Positions 8,926 to 16,782 of a DNA stretch of 64,000 nucleotides are shown here, one piece after another; within the stretch, counting starts at the first letter, position 1; every line of letters begins with the position of its first letter. A program made the translations under genes and the position numbers. This DNA is from Kofleriaceae bacterium (GTDB lineage Bacteria > Myxococcota_A > Polyangia > Haliangiales > Haliangiaceae), in the NCBI GenBank assembly GCA_024762925.1, contig JANTGM010000009.1:33445-97444 (forward strand). The letters run 5' to 3'. Below the pieces are notes generated by a model, which was not told the origin of the DNA, did no database searches, and saw only the letters and a list, made by a program, of their open reading frames with translations.

Positions 8926-9888
8926 ATGAGTCGCAACGCTGCTACAGGAGGCATAACACGCCCTACAGTGAGCCCCGTCGAGTTTCACGGCATGCTCACT
9001 TCGGCGCCTTGCATGCTTGAACTCTTCGAGATTATCGCGCGAGTGGCCAAGACAGAATCGACCGTCTTGGTGCGGGGCGAAACGGGCACAGGCAAGGAAT
9101 TGGTCGCGAACGCTGTGCACGAATGCAGTGCTCGCGCAGACAAGCCGTTCCGGGCAATCAACTGTGCGACACTAACACCCGAGCTACTTGCATCAGAACT
9201 ATTCGGGCACGTCCGCGGTTCCTTCACGGGGGCTGTGCGTGACCATGATGGGCTCTTTGCTCAGGCCGACACGGGTACGATCTTTCTCGACGAAATTGCA
9301 GAGCTACCACTTGTCCTGCAATCGCAACTCTTGCGAGTACTTCAGGAACGCAGCTTTGTTCCCGTAGGAGGGACCAAGTCCCAGCGCGTCGATGTTCGAC
9401 TTGTCGCTGCCACGAACAAAGCGCTTCGCACGGAAGTTGCCGAGGGAAGGTTTCGCGAAGACCTCATGTATCGCGTTCGAGTGATACCCATATTTCTGCC
9501 ACCGCTGGTGGATCGCAAAGGTGATGTGGAATCACTCCTGTGGAGGTTCATCGACAACTTCAATGCTCACGGCTTGCGACAGATTGAGAGTATCTCGCAA
9601 GAAGCGATAGCAGCAATCAGGGACTACTCGTGGCCCGGAAACATTCGAGAGCTGCAGAACTTGGTCGAGTATGCGTTTGCGCTCGGCACGGGCCCGGTCC
9701 TGAAGCTCAAGGAGCTGCCACCGGAGTTTCGTGGTGTCGCGCCGACAGTACGACGTGTCATGGGGGATGAGCGAGAGCGGATTCGCCAAGCGCTGGAGCA
9801 GGCCAATGGTCGGAAAGCTGATGCCGCTGCCACGCTTGGCATGAGTCGTTCTACGCTGTGGCGCAAAATGAAAGAGCACTCCTTGTAG
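8926..9888 (+). CDS. Sigma-54-dependent activator, FisR-like, of the sulfur cluster
   Basis: AAA+ enhancer-binding protein that drives sigma-54 RNA polymerase. Numbered from ATG 8926, Walker A GETGTGKE is at 51-58, the sigma-54 contact loop reads GSFTGA (98-103, usual form GAFTGA), and Walker B is TIFLDEI near 117. A Fis-type HTH ends the protein (KADAAATLGMSRSTLWRKM). There is no receiver, GAF or PAS domain, so sensing must lie in the AAA+ core or a short N-terminus; Cys occur in SAPCMLEL and INCATL. The frame stays open to TTG 8818, giving a Cys-containing extension, and a GTG at 8968 follows an AGGAGG at some distance, so the start is uncertain. Divergent from tauE and convergent with the dioxygenase. 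FisR proteins respond to persulfide. Confidence 0.85.
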   Translation: MSRNAATGGITRPTVSPVEFHGMLTSAPCMLELFEIIARVAKTESTVLVRGETGTGKELVANAVHECSARADKPFRAINCATLTPELLASELFGHVRGSFTGAVRDHDGLFAQADTGTIFLDEIAELPLVLQSQLLRVLQERSFVPVGGTKSQRVDVRLVAATNKALRTEVAEGRFREDLMYRVRVIPIFLPPLVDRKGDVESLLWRFIDNFNAHGLRQIESISQEAIAAIRDYSWPGNIRELQNLVEYAFALGTGPVLKLKELPPEFRGVAPTVRRVMGDERERIRQALEQANGRKADAAATLGMSRSTLWRKMKEHSL

Positions 9889-9897
9889 AGTGCTCTT
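9872..9897. terminator. Bidirectional hairpin between fisR-like gene and dioxygenase operon
   Basis: Perfect 10-bp stem AAGAGCACTC / GAGTGCTCTT with loop CTTGTA. It contains the TAG stop of the activator gene. On the minus strand the stem is followed by TTCATTTT, giving a U-rich tail for the dioxygenase operon; on the plus strand the T-run is short. Confidence 0.7.
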
Positions 9898-9922
9898 CCG
9901 GGGATTTGTGTGACGGCTTCGG

Positions 9923-10783
9923 TTAGACGACGTTGAGAGGAATGTGTAAGAACTGCTTCTCGTTTGGTGCAGGCTTTGGCAGTCGCCCCGCGTCGATGTT
10001 GACTTGAATCGACTGATACAAGAGCCTTGGAGCTGCGAGCGTCTTGTCACGCGCTTGGCGCATTGCAACGTAGTCTTTCTTCTCGGTTAGGCTTGTGATT
10101 TGAATGTTACGAGCCTTCTCGGCGCCCAGGGTGCTTTCAAACTGAACCTCGCGTCCTGGCGTTGGATAGTCATGCCCCACAAAGACGCGGGTTGAATCGG
10201 CAAGTGCGTAGAGCCCCTCGTGAACAGAGTCGTAGAGGTCGCTGGCGCTTCCAGCCGGAAAGTCGCAGCGACCTGTTCCAACATCAGGCATGAAGAGGGC
10301 GTCTCCTGTGAAGAGCATGTCGTCGATGAGGTAGCTTGAACACGCTGGTGTGTGACCTGGCGTTGGGATACCAGTCAAGGACAGCGAGCCCGCACGAAGC
10401 GTGGCGTTGTCTTCAAAGAGCAAATCAAACTGGCTTCCGTCAGTGGCGACCTCATCGCCCAGATTCAACGCTTCGTGGAAGATGCGCTGCACCTGGGTGA
10501 TTCGATCGGAGATGCCCACTTTCGCGTCGGGAAACTCGGCCTTGAGCATTTGCGCGCCAGAGAGGTGATCCGCATGTGCATGAGTCTCGAGGATGAGATG
10601 CGGCACAAGCTTCTTGCTCTTGAGAAACGCAATCACCCGATCGACAGACTCGGTGAAGACTTTCGACCCAATGGGATCGTAGTCGAGCACAGGGTCTATG
10701 ACGAAGGCATCGCGAGTGTCCTCGTCCCAACCAACGTAGGTGATAGTGGCGGTTCGCTGATCGTAAAATCCTTCAACTTGCAT
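9923..10783 (-). CDS. Persulfide dioxygenase-like MBL-fold protein (ETHE1/SdoA type)
   Basis: Metallo-beta-lactamase fold with the metal motif THAHADH (H-x-H-x-D-H), the later ligands in PTPGHTPA, LFTGDALF and VGHDY, and the overall layout of ETHE1-like persulfide dioxygenases. These use one Fe(II) to oxidise glutathione persulfide to sulfite. The start MQVEGFYDQRTATITYVGWDE at 10783 is chosen because it fits the family N-terminus and lies 2 bases after the stop of the YeeE-like gene, suggesting translational coupling; the longer open frame to 10930 overlaps that gene. Product sulfite could leave through the nearby TauE. High confidence in the family, good confidence in the reaction. Confidence 0.9.
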   Translation of the reverse strand: MQVEGFYDQRTATITYVGWDEDTRDAFVIDPVLDYDPIGSKVFTESVDRVIAFLKSKKLVPHLILETHAHADHLSGAQMLKAEFPDAKVGISDRITQVQRIFHEALNLGDEVATDGSQFDLLFEDNATLRAGSLSLTGIPTPGHTPACSSYLIDDMLFTGDALFMPDVGTGRCDFPAGSASDLYDSVHEGLYALADSTRVFVGHDYPTPGREVQFESTLGAEKARNIQITSLTEKKDYVAMRQARDKTLAAPRLLYQSIQVNIDAGRLPKPAPNEKQFLHIPLNVV

Positions 10784-10785
10784 GA

Positions 10786-11211
10786 CTAGTTTCCTTTCTC
10801 TAAGTGGCGCTCCATCTTGGTGTGAGCGGTCATTCCCGCTGCCATCGCTGCCACGAAGATGAAGATATCTGGCTCGAAAGTGGCGAGGGAAGCGATTGCA
10901 GGGCCAGGGCAAAGCCCACCGAGTCCCCATCCTGCTCCGAACAGCAACGCACCACCTATGAGGGCAGGGTTTACGTCTCGACGGGTCGGAATTCGGAACT
11001 TAACATCGAATAGTGGTCGCCTCTGTGAGGCAGTGAATCGTTTGATTGCAGCGAGGGTGGCAACAGCACCGCCCATCACGAACATCAGTTCTGCTTTCCA
11101 ATCTCCGAAGAAATCCAAGAAACCGATGATGTTGTCGGGCTGTGTCATTCCAGCAATGGCGAGACCCATGGCAAAGAGTGTTCCTGCAATGAAGCTTGAT
11201 GTGAGTCGCAT
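10786..11211 (-). CDS. YeeE/YedE-family half-transporter, DUF6691 type
   Basis: About 141 residues with four predicted membrane helices. The signature GAGWGLGGLCPGPAIASL corresponds to the Cys-containing pore motif of the second half of YeeE/YedE (PmpB-like) proteins, which move thiosulfate or other sulfur compounds. The start MRLTSSFIAG (11211) lies 8 bases after the partner's stop; the longer frame to 11337 runs inside the partner gene. The split into two small proteins is typical of these sulfur operons. Confidence 0.88.
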   Translation of the reverse strand: MRLTSSFIAGTLFAMGLAIAGMTQPDNIIGFLDFFGDWKAELMFVMGGAVATLAAIKRFTASQRRPLFDVKFRIPTRRDVNPALIGGALLFGAGWGLGGLCPGPAIASLATFEPDIFIFVAAMAAGMTAHTKMERHLEKGN

Positions 11212-11219
11212 GAGGTTCC

Positions 11220-11624
11220 TTAGCCGGCCACGGCCACAGTGAGAGCGCCGGCTCCAATAAACGTAAGCGTCGCGATAAGAGAACGAGGTGAGAAGCGCGA
11301 GATGCCACAGACTCCGTGTCCGCTGGCGCAGCCACAACTAAGGCGCGTGCCAAATCCTACGAGCAGCCCGGCCAGAATTATTCTGATAGCCGACGGAGAG
11401 GATGATGCAACGGCGAATTGCCCTGGCGCGATGACGAGCATCAAGGCCCCGCCAAAGACGAGACCAATGAGAAAGACACTTCGCCAGTCGCGTTCGCTTG
11501 GGTCTGGCGAGAGGACTCGTCCTGCAATGCCGCTGATGCCCGCAACTCGGCCAATAAGGACGTGCAGGGTGGCGGCCCCAAGGCCGAGAACAATGCCGCC
11601 AAGAAGGGCGATTAGGAAGCTCAT
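11220..11624 (-). CDS. YeeE/YedE-family half-transporter, N-terminal-half type
   Basis: About 134 residues, four hydrophobic segments, with the signature GTRLSCGCASGHGVCGI followed by FSPRSLIAT; it contains conserved Cys residues of the sulfur-compound pore. ATG 11624 (MSFLIALLGG) is chosen over the upstream TTG 11663 because AGAGG lies 7 bases before it and the sigma-54 element at 11659-11674 would otherwise fall inside the gene. First gene of a three-gene operon with the second half-transporter and the dioxygenase. Confidence 0.88.
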   Translation of the reverse strand: MSFLIALLGGIVLGLGAATLHVLIGRVAGISGIAGRVLSPDPSERDWRSVFLIGLVFGGALMLVIAPGQFAVASSSPSAIRIILAGLLVGFGTRLSCGCASGHGVCGISRFSPRSLIATLTFIGAGALTVAVAG

Positions 11625-11658
11625 TGTGAAACCTCTAGTTGCATGTCCATTTATGCAA

Positions 11659-11674
11659 TACAAGCGGCGTACCA
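11659..11674 (-). promoter_or_regulatory. Candidate sigma-54 promoter of the YeeE-YeeE-dioxygenase operon
   Basis: On the minus strand TGGTACgccgcTTGTA matches TGGCAC-N5-TTGCA with correct spacing; the -12 GC is changed to GT. Predicted transcription start is about 11647, leaving a ~23-base leader with AGAGG before ATG 11624. The nearby FisR-like activator makes sigma-54 control plausible. Confidence 0.55.
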
Positions 11675-11860
11675 GAATGAAAGCGTAGTAATATTAGTAG
11701 AGTATCGGGGTTAAACCTACATGCACGCCAATGTGTTGCAACGCTTGTTGAAACGCTGCGACGTCCCGGGCGGTTGGGAGAAGCAATCCTTCAAAGGGAT
11801 CGCGCGACAGTGGAGAGCAGCCAGCCGTAGCCGCACATCAGCAAGCCTTCACATCGTGAA

Positions 11861-12790
11861 CTACGCGTCCAAGAGGTTCAAGAAGCTCTTGGAGACTTCG
11901 AGCTTGTGCATGAGCTCGGTGTAGATTTTGTCCACAGAGATTGAGCTGAGCCCAAGACGCTCAAGGGCGGTGAAGTCGTGCTTTTCAGGAGCGGGCGAAC
12001 CACTATCTCCAAGTTTGAACACACGAGCCATCTCATCTGCGACCGCCACGATATCCACTAGCGACATCAGAGAGGGGGCGAGTTCATTGCGAACTGAGTT
12101 GCGATGGGTTGCGTGATGATGCTCGATGGGAAGTGCAAGCTCGTAGGGAAATTTCCATTTCTTTGCGAGACGACTTCCAATCTTGTCGTGAGACGGTAGC
12201 CCTATGTCCTTCTCTGCGTCGGACATGCACTTGCCGTTTTGCCTGGCGTCATCGAGTGCTCCACCAAAGAGTTTTGGAGCCGCCTTTGCGAGAGCAATCT
12301 TGCCAACATCGTGAAGTAGTCCCGCTGTGAAGCATGCACCACTTTGTCGAAACCGAATGTGCTCGGCCAAGACTTCGGCGCACGAGCCAACAGCAAGTGA
12401 GTGGGTCCAAAGCCCTTTTGCATCAAAGCTTGAACCTTTTGGTGTCTTCAGCGCATCCAAGACCGAGACGCTCAAGACGACTTGATGAAGGGTGTTGAAG
12501 CCAATAAAGGAGATGGCCCGCTGTACATCGCTAACGCCACCGGGAATCGCATAATAGGGCGAGTTGACCAGCTTCAGCACTTTTGCCGAGAGGCTTGGAT
12601 CCTCCGCCATCGTCGCGGCGATCTCAGTGGCGGTGATGCCAGGATCGTTCACCATCTGCCCCACTTTCATGGCAACCAAGGGCAACGTGGGAAGGTTGTC
12701 GACTTTCCGCAAGACAGAGTCAGTACTGACCCGGCGCTTTTCTCGAACTTCTGCGTCTCTGTTGCGAGATTCTTTAAACTTAAAGGCCAC
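11861..12790 (-). CDS. HDOD-domain protein
   Basis: 309 residues. An HDOD domain fills about residues 28-230: LPTLPLVAMKVGQMVNDP at the start, LVNSPYYAIPGGVSDVQRAISFIG, then the HD-like AGLLHDVGKIALA and a late HHHATH. HDOD proteins are non-enzymatic or degenerate relatives of HD phosphohydrolases, found in signalling and motility networks. It is the last gene of a minus-strand run, 10 bases behind the Cys-rich lipoprotein. The N-terminus is basic and charged with no signal peptide, so it is cytosolic. Partner and signal not visible. Confidence 0.9.
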   Translation of the reverse strand: MAFKFKESRNRDAEVREKRRVSTDSVLRKVDNLPTLPLVAMKVGQMVNDPGITATEIAATMAEDPSLSAKVLKLVNSPYYAIPGGVSDVQRAISFIGFNTLHQVVLSVSVLDALKTPKGSSFDAKGLWTHSLAVGSCAEVLAEHIRFRQSGACFTAGLLHDVGKIALAKAAPKLFGGALDDARQNGKCMSDAEKDIGLPSHDKIGSRLAKKWKFPYELALPIEHHHATHRNSVRNELAPSLMSLVDIVAVADEMARVFKLGDSGSPAPEKHDFTALERLGLSSISVDKIYTELMHKLEVSKSFLNLLDA

Positions 12791-12799
12791 GATTTTACC

Positions 12800-13240
12800 T
12801 CAGGGAGAGAGGCCCCCCGCATCTAGCTGTACGGCCACTGAGCCGTCAGCTGAACCCAGAACTCTTCCCGACCCTGGAAACTCAGGGGGCGAACTCGAAC
12901 TCATGCCACCGCTACTGGCATCGGCGGGTGGAACAAGGCCTGCGTCAAGGATTGTGGCGCCGCCATCGACGTCGGGCGTCGGCATCGCGTCGGGGCCAGG
13001 CATCGCGTCGGGGCCAGGCATCGCGTCGGCATTGGAAGACATGGCGTCCGCGATTCCTGAGTCGGAGATCGCGCCGTCAACCACAACGATGGGTTCGGCA
13101 ATACAGACTCCCGATGGACCACAGATGTCTTGCGGTGGACAGTCGCTGTGCCGTGTACACAGGTCGGTCGTGCATGCGCCAGCGTAGGTCGCTAGTAAGC
13201 ATACGAGGAGGGGGTAGGAATAGTTCTTAGAAAACGTCAA
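12800..13240 (-). CDS. Cys-rich lipoprotein with Pro/Asp/Ala tether
   Basis: From TTG 13240 the protein starts LTFSKNYSYPLLVCLLATYAGAC, a signal peptide with a lipobox ending at AGAC. A Cys-rich knot CTTDLCTRHSDCPPQDICG...GVC follows, a pattern common in secreted myxobacterial proteins, then a low-complexity region with DAMPGP repeated in 18-base units. This start overlaps the upstream barrel gene by 14 bases; the frame is open further up to 13621, but that part is antisense-like and overlaps the barrel gene fully. No enzymatic domain. Exported surface or periplasmic role inferred. Confidence 0.7.
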   Translation of the reverse strand: MTFSKNYSYPLLVCLLATYAGACTTDLCTRHSDCPPQDICGPSGVCIAEPIVVVDGAISDSGIADAMSSNADAMPGPDAMPGPDAMPTPDVDGGATILDAGLVPPADASSGGMSSSSPPEFPGSGRVLGSADGSVAVQLDAGGLSP

Positions 13241-13760
13241 ACGCCACTCCCAAAACCGCTTGCACCTGGGTCGCGATGCGGCCCTCGGGAATGTCCGATC
13301 CCAAGCCAAAGACGGTGGCTTCGAGATCGGTGCAAAACCCCATGCCTCCTTCAACGCCAATGCAGCGTCCAAGGCCAACCGTGGCCCCATAGGCGGAAAA
13401 CGGCAGCCCCATTGCGACGCCAGCCACCGACACGCGATTTCGCCCGGCACCAGGATTGAGGCGGAGCCCGAGTAGGCCACCAATGGCCGCGCGATTGCGT
13501 CCTTCAAAGACAAGGCCGCCGTACACCGATACCCAAGGGTCGGTATTGGTCGCATAGGTAGCAAGCGCGCTGACACTGAGTGGGGAGAGGCGCCATGTCG
13601 ATTCGCCAGAACCGCCTCCAAGCGCTAGCCCTTGCCCGATCCGCGCCTCCGCAAGACCCAGGGGGGCTTGTTCTCGAACCTTCTCGGCTCGAACCGACTG
13701 CCCAGTGAAGAGCAGCATGAAGAACACTAGCGTAGATAGGTACAAGCAAACGCGCACCAA
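13227..13760 (-). CDS. Small outer-membrane barrel-like protein
   Basis: 177 residues with a signal peptide (MVRVCLYLSTLVFFMLLFTG...VRA). The mature part is Gly-rich with alternating strands (VYGGLVFEG, AAIGGLLGLRLNPG, TQVQAVLGVAFDVF) and ends in Phe, as barrels do. A Cys pair (GRCIGVEGGMGFC) may form a disulfide. It is first in a minus-strand run with the overlapping lipoprotein gene and the HDOD gene. Not assignable to a named family. Confidence 0.7.
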   Translation of the reverse strand: MVRVCLYLSTLVFFMLLFTGQSVRAEKVREQAPLGLAEARIGQGLALGGGSGESTWRLSPLSVSALATYATNTDPWVSVYGGLVFEGRNRAAIGGLLGLRLNPGAGRNRVSVAGVAMGLPFSAYGATVGLGRCIGVEGGMGFCTDLEATVFGLGSDIPEGRIATQVQAVLGVAFDVF

Positions 13761-13880
13761 GCACCATTGTGCAATGCTGGTGCCGCGCCCTCGCGCCTAG
13801 GATCTTCAGGACTTGTGCTGGCCTTGATGAGAAAGTGATGTCGAGATTGGCGGCCGGAAGCTGGAACGCTTGACGATCGG

Positions 13881-15032
13881 CTAGGGCGGGTAGCTGGCGA
13901 TCCACAGATTGCTCGTCGATCCCTTGACCGTCACCGGAGCGGAGTTTGCGGTTCGAAAGACGACCTCACCACGAGCGAGTTCTAGCTGTGTGTCGGATTG
14001 CAGCTCAAGTTGAGCCCCTAGATTTAGCCAAATTTGGGCAGATGGAGAGGACATCACCACCTCGCCTGCAGCGCCCAGTTGCCGTTGCATGTGCCATAGG
14101 GAGAAGTCCCGGCAGGGAGTGTGGTAGGTGCGCAGCAGACCTGTGCCTTGAGCGCGGAGAATCTCATAGGGGGTGTGCTCAAATCGCAGGACACGCTGTA
14201 GCTCGGCTGGATCGACGTGCTTGGACGTTAGACCTCCGCGTAAGACATTATCTGAGTTGGCCATGATCTCAAGGCCCGTGCCGCGAAGATAAGCGTGCAA
14301 CTCGCCAGCGTCGAGGTACAGACCTTGCCCCGCTTCGAGCTTGACGAGCTGCAGGACAAGCGCTGCGGTCGCGCCGGGATCGTTTGGATAGCGCGCGAGC
14401 AGGCCCTGAGACCAGGACGCCTCTGGCATTGGCAAGTTGCTAAGACCGCGTGCCAGTTCACTGAGAAGCACCTTGGTCGCTTGAGCGTCGAGGGCGAGGA
14501 GGGCACCGTAGAATGCTCGAAGACCGCCGCTCGCGAGTAGCTCCAAGAGTGTCGTTGCCGAGGTGAGATTCGCGCGCCGAAACAGCTCTGCGATGGCCTC
14601 GGGCGATCGAAATCCTTTCAGCGCCCAGAATTCTTCTAAGGCCACAATAAGCTCTGGCTTGTGGTTCGCATCACGGTAGTTGCGATTTGGCGCGTCACGG
14701 CGAATACCTGCCGCTTCTTCTCTGGCAAAGCCCTCTTCTGCTTGCGCTTTGCTTGGATGGCATTGGATGGAGAGCGGAGCCTCTGCGGCGAGAATCTTGA
14801 AGAGGAAGGGCAGCGCGCCAGGCCTGCCAAGCGCGGCATTTGGGGCTTGCGCAATGAAGTCGACAAGGCTTGTGCCGTCGCTGAGGTGACTTGGAGCTTT
14901 TGGGTGAGCGCCCATCCACAATTCGGCCCAAGGTTCTTGCTGGGGCGAAGCTGCTCCGAGTAGAGAGGGGATGCTGGTCTTAGAGCCCCACGCGTAGTGT
15001 TGCACTGAGCAGTGCAGTGGCAGCAGCGTCAT
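13881..15032 (-). CDS. manA: Mannose-6-phosphate isomerase, class I
   Basis: Zinc enzyme interconverting fructose-6-phosphate and mannose-6-phosphate, feeding GDP-mannose and polysaccharide synthesis. The N-terminal HYAWGSKTSIPSLLG, the zinc motif IQCHPSKAQAEEGF, NHKPELIVAL, and the later GELHAYLRGTGLEIMANSDNVLRGGLT are class I signatures. At 383 residues it has family length. Start ATG 15032 is the natural family start. It is co-directional with the phosphatase and pyrD genes upstream with gaps of 24 and 31 bases. Confidence 0.95.
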   Translation of the reverse strand: MTLLPLHCSVQHYAWGSKTSIPSLLGAASPQQEPWAELWMGAHPKAPSHLSDGTSLVDFIAQAPNAALGRPGALPFLFKILAAEAPLSIQCHPSKAQAEEGFAREEAAGIRRDAPNRNYRDANHKPELIVALEEFWALKGFRSPEAIAELFRRANLTSATTLLELLASGGLRAFYGALLALDAQATKVLLSELARGLSNLPMPEASWSQGLLARYPNDPGATAALVLQLVKLEAGQGLYLDAGELHAYLRGTGLEIMANSDNVLRGGLTSKHVDPAELQRVLRFEHTPYEILRAQGTGLLRTYHTPCRDFSLWHMQRQLGAAGEVVMSSPSAQIWLNLGAQLELQSDTQLELARGEVVFRTANSAPVTVKGSTSNLWIASYPP

Positions 15033-15056
15033 GGCGTCCTCCTGTTTACGTTACTA

Positions 15057-16751
15057 CTACTTATTCTGATTCTTCGCCTTGGGTTTTGGAGCCCCCTCTA
15101 GCGGCGCTGCTGGTAGGGGCCAAGCAAGGTTCAAGAGTGCGGCGATGGTGGGTGCCACTCGGTTTTGCTCTGAGACGCTCGATTTGTGGACTTTGTGAAC
15201 ACCTGCGCCAATGCCGAGCACCGATACTTCGCGATCCGCGTCCCATGGTGTTCCATGACCCGTACCCAAGGTGCCCTTGACGGATGAGCCGACATGGCCC
15301 TCGGCAGGCACAACAAAGTAGGCCTTGGCAGTGGGCGATACTGTATTGGCAACATCACGTTCAAGCCAGTTCTTGCTCTCCCGTAGTGTGCGTGCCACGC
15401 TCGCTGGGTAGACTGCTTGCACCGCGGGATCTTCGCGAACGTAGGAGTCAATGAGCGCTCGTAGTTCTGAGAGTTTTCCCGAACTCTCCGCATGTTCGCT
15501 AAGATACAGGTATGGTTGAATATATGTCTCAAACCACGGGCCTTTGCCGAGAGTTTTGCTAGCGGCCGATTCGAGCGCTTCGAGCATGACGTCACCATAG
15601 AGGCGCCCGCCCGGCTTCCCTTCGGCGATGCTCTGTTCTGCCAGTGGAGTTCCACCGTGATCAGAGGTGAGCAATACTGCAACCTCTGTGGTCGCTTCGA
15701 GTTCGCGAACCAAAGCGCCAAGGGCGCGGTCGGTCTTGATTAGCACATCGAGGTACTCCCAAGACGACGAGCCAAATGAATGCCCTGCGTAGTCTGTGGT
15801 CGATACTGAGAGCATCAGCAAGTCGGGATGCTTATCTTCCCCAAGCTGATATTGCTTTGTCACGGCGCGTGTCATGTCCAGCAAGTACTCCATGCTGTAT
15901 GGTGTCGCTACAAACGTTTTTTCCGGCTTTGCTGTGCCCGCGGTGTCATGTGGAAACGTCGTGCCCAATCCATACCAGTTCGATTCGCCAGGCGCGTCAT
16001 CTGGACCGAGCAGCTTCTTGTACAGTTCGGGGGATTCCGCGGTCCATGGCTGAAGACGCTCGGTTACCGGGTTGTCCGCGTTCCACGATGCGAGCCAAGC
16101 GGGAAGAGACTCTGCGTAAAACTCTGAGGTCGTGAAGCCGGGAATCTTTGGGTCGTACCAGGTGACAAAGTTGGGAGTCTGGCCACCGGAGACCACTGCA
16201 GCTCGCGCCTTGAGTGATACTGAGACGACTTTCGACTGTGGGGACTGCTTGCGCAGAAGGTCACCGACTGTAGGTTTCAGCAAGCGAAAGGGGCTCGCAA
16301 AGCTGCCTTCCACACCAAATACGGCGTGCTTGCCATCGTTGACGATCTGAATACGCCCCGTCTCACTTGTGTAGATGTCATTGCGATCGATGCCGTGATC
16401 CGCAGGTAGTTCACCAGTGTAAATTGACGCGTGACCCGGTGCGGTGTTGGTGCCGGCATAGCCGTAGCGAACACGTTCGTGAAACATGCCACGTTCGATC
16501 GCACGGCGGATTACCCCGTCCTTGGGAAGGTAGGGGGCGAAACGGAGGACTGCTGAACTTGGGAGTTGGTCCAGAACAATTCCGAGAACAAGTTTGGCAG
16601 AGGGCTCTGTGACACGTTCATGCTCGCCACCGCGCACAATGGGTGTCTCGGGCTGAGACTTTGCTCCCCCTGAGGGGCAGGCCGAAAGACTGAGCGCAGC
16701 AAAGGTCGCGAAGAGTGCGGACAGTGGAGTCTGGCAATACATCGACGGCAT
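15057..16751 (-). CDS. PafA-like alkaline phosphatase superfamily lipoprotein
   Basis: Signal peptide with lipobox LSAC, then an alkaline-phosphatase-superfamily domain of the type I phosphodiesterase/PafA kind. Visible metal and nucleophile motifs are IVLDQLP (first Asp), TNTAPGHASIYTG (Thr nucleophile), TTDYAGHSFG, LLTSDHGG and LGTGHGTPWD. At 564 residues it has PafA length. These enzymes hydrolyse phosphate monoesters in the periplasm, often independently of the Pho regulon. Gene order pyrD, this gene, manA suggests co-transcription without an obvious pathway link. Substrate unknown. Confidence 0.88.
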   Translation of the reverse strand: MPSMYCQTPLSALFATFAALSLSACPSGGAKSQPETPIVRGGEHERVTEPSAKLVLGIVLDQLPSSAVLRFAPYLPKDGVIRRAIERGMFHERVRYGYAGTNTAPGHASIYTGELPADHGIDRNDIYTSETGRIQIVNDGKHAVFGVEGSFASPFRLLKPTVGDLLRKQSPQSKVVSVSLKARAAVVSGGQTPNFVTWYDPKIPGFTTSEFYAESLPAWLASWNADNPVTERLQPWTAESPELYKKLLGPDDAPGESNWYGLGTTFPHDTAGTAKPEKTFVATPYSMEYLLDMTRAVTKQYQLGEDKHPDLLMLSVSTTDYAGHSFGSSSWEYLDVLIKTDRALGALVRELEATTEVAVLLTSDHGGTPLAEQSIAEGKPGGRLYGDVMLEALESAASKTLGKGPWFETYIQPYLYLSEHAESSGKLSELRALIDSYVREDPAVQAVYPASVARTLRESKNWLERDVANTVSPTAKAYFVVPAEGHVGSSVKGTLGTGHGTPWDADREVSVLGIGAGVHKVHKSSVSEQNRVAPTIAALLNLAWPLPAAPLEGAPKPKAKNQNK

Positions 16752-16782
16752 CCTAACACCTGTCGGTGTCGCGAGCGTGACG

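Noticed and set aside
11721..11924. 67-codon plus frame between the YeeE operon and the HDOD gene
   Set aside because: Overlaps the HDOD gene end antisense and is Arg/Ser-rich without family features; the rest of 11675-11860 shows nothing.
13241..13621. N-terminal extension of the Cys-rich lipoprotein frame
   Set aside because: Lies wholly inside the barrel gene in another frame; the signal peptide starts only at 13240.
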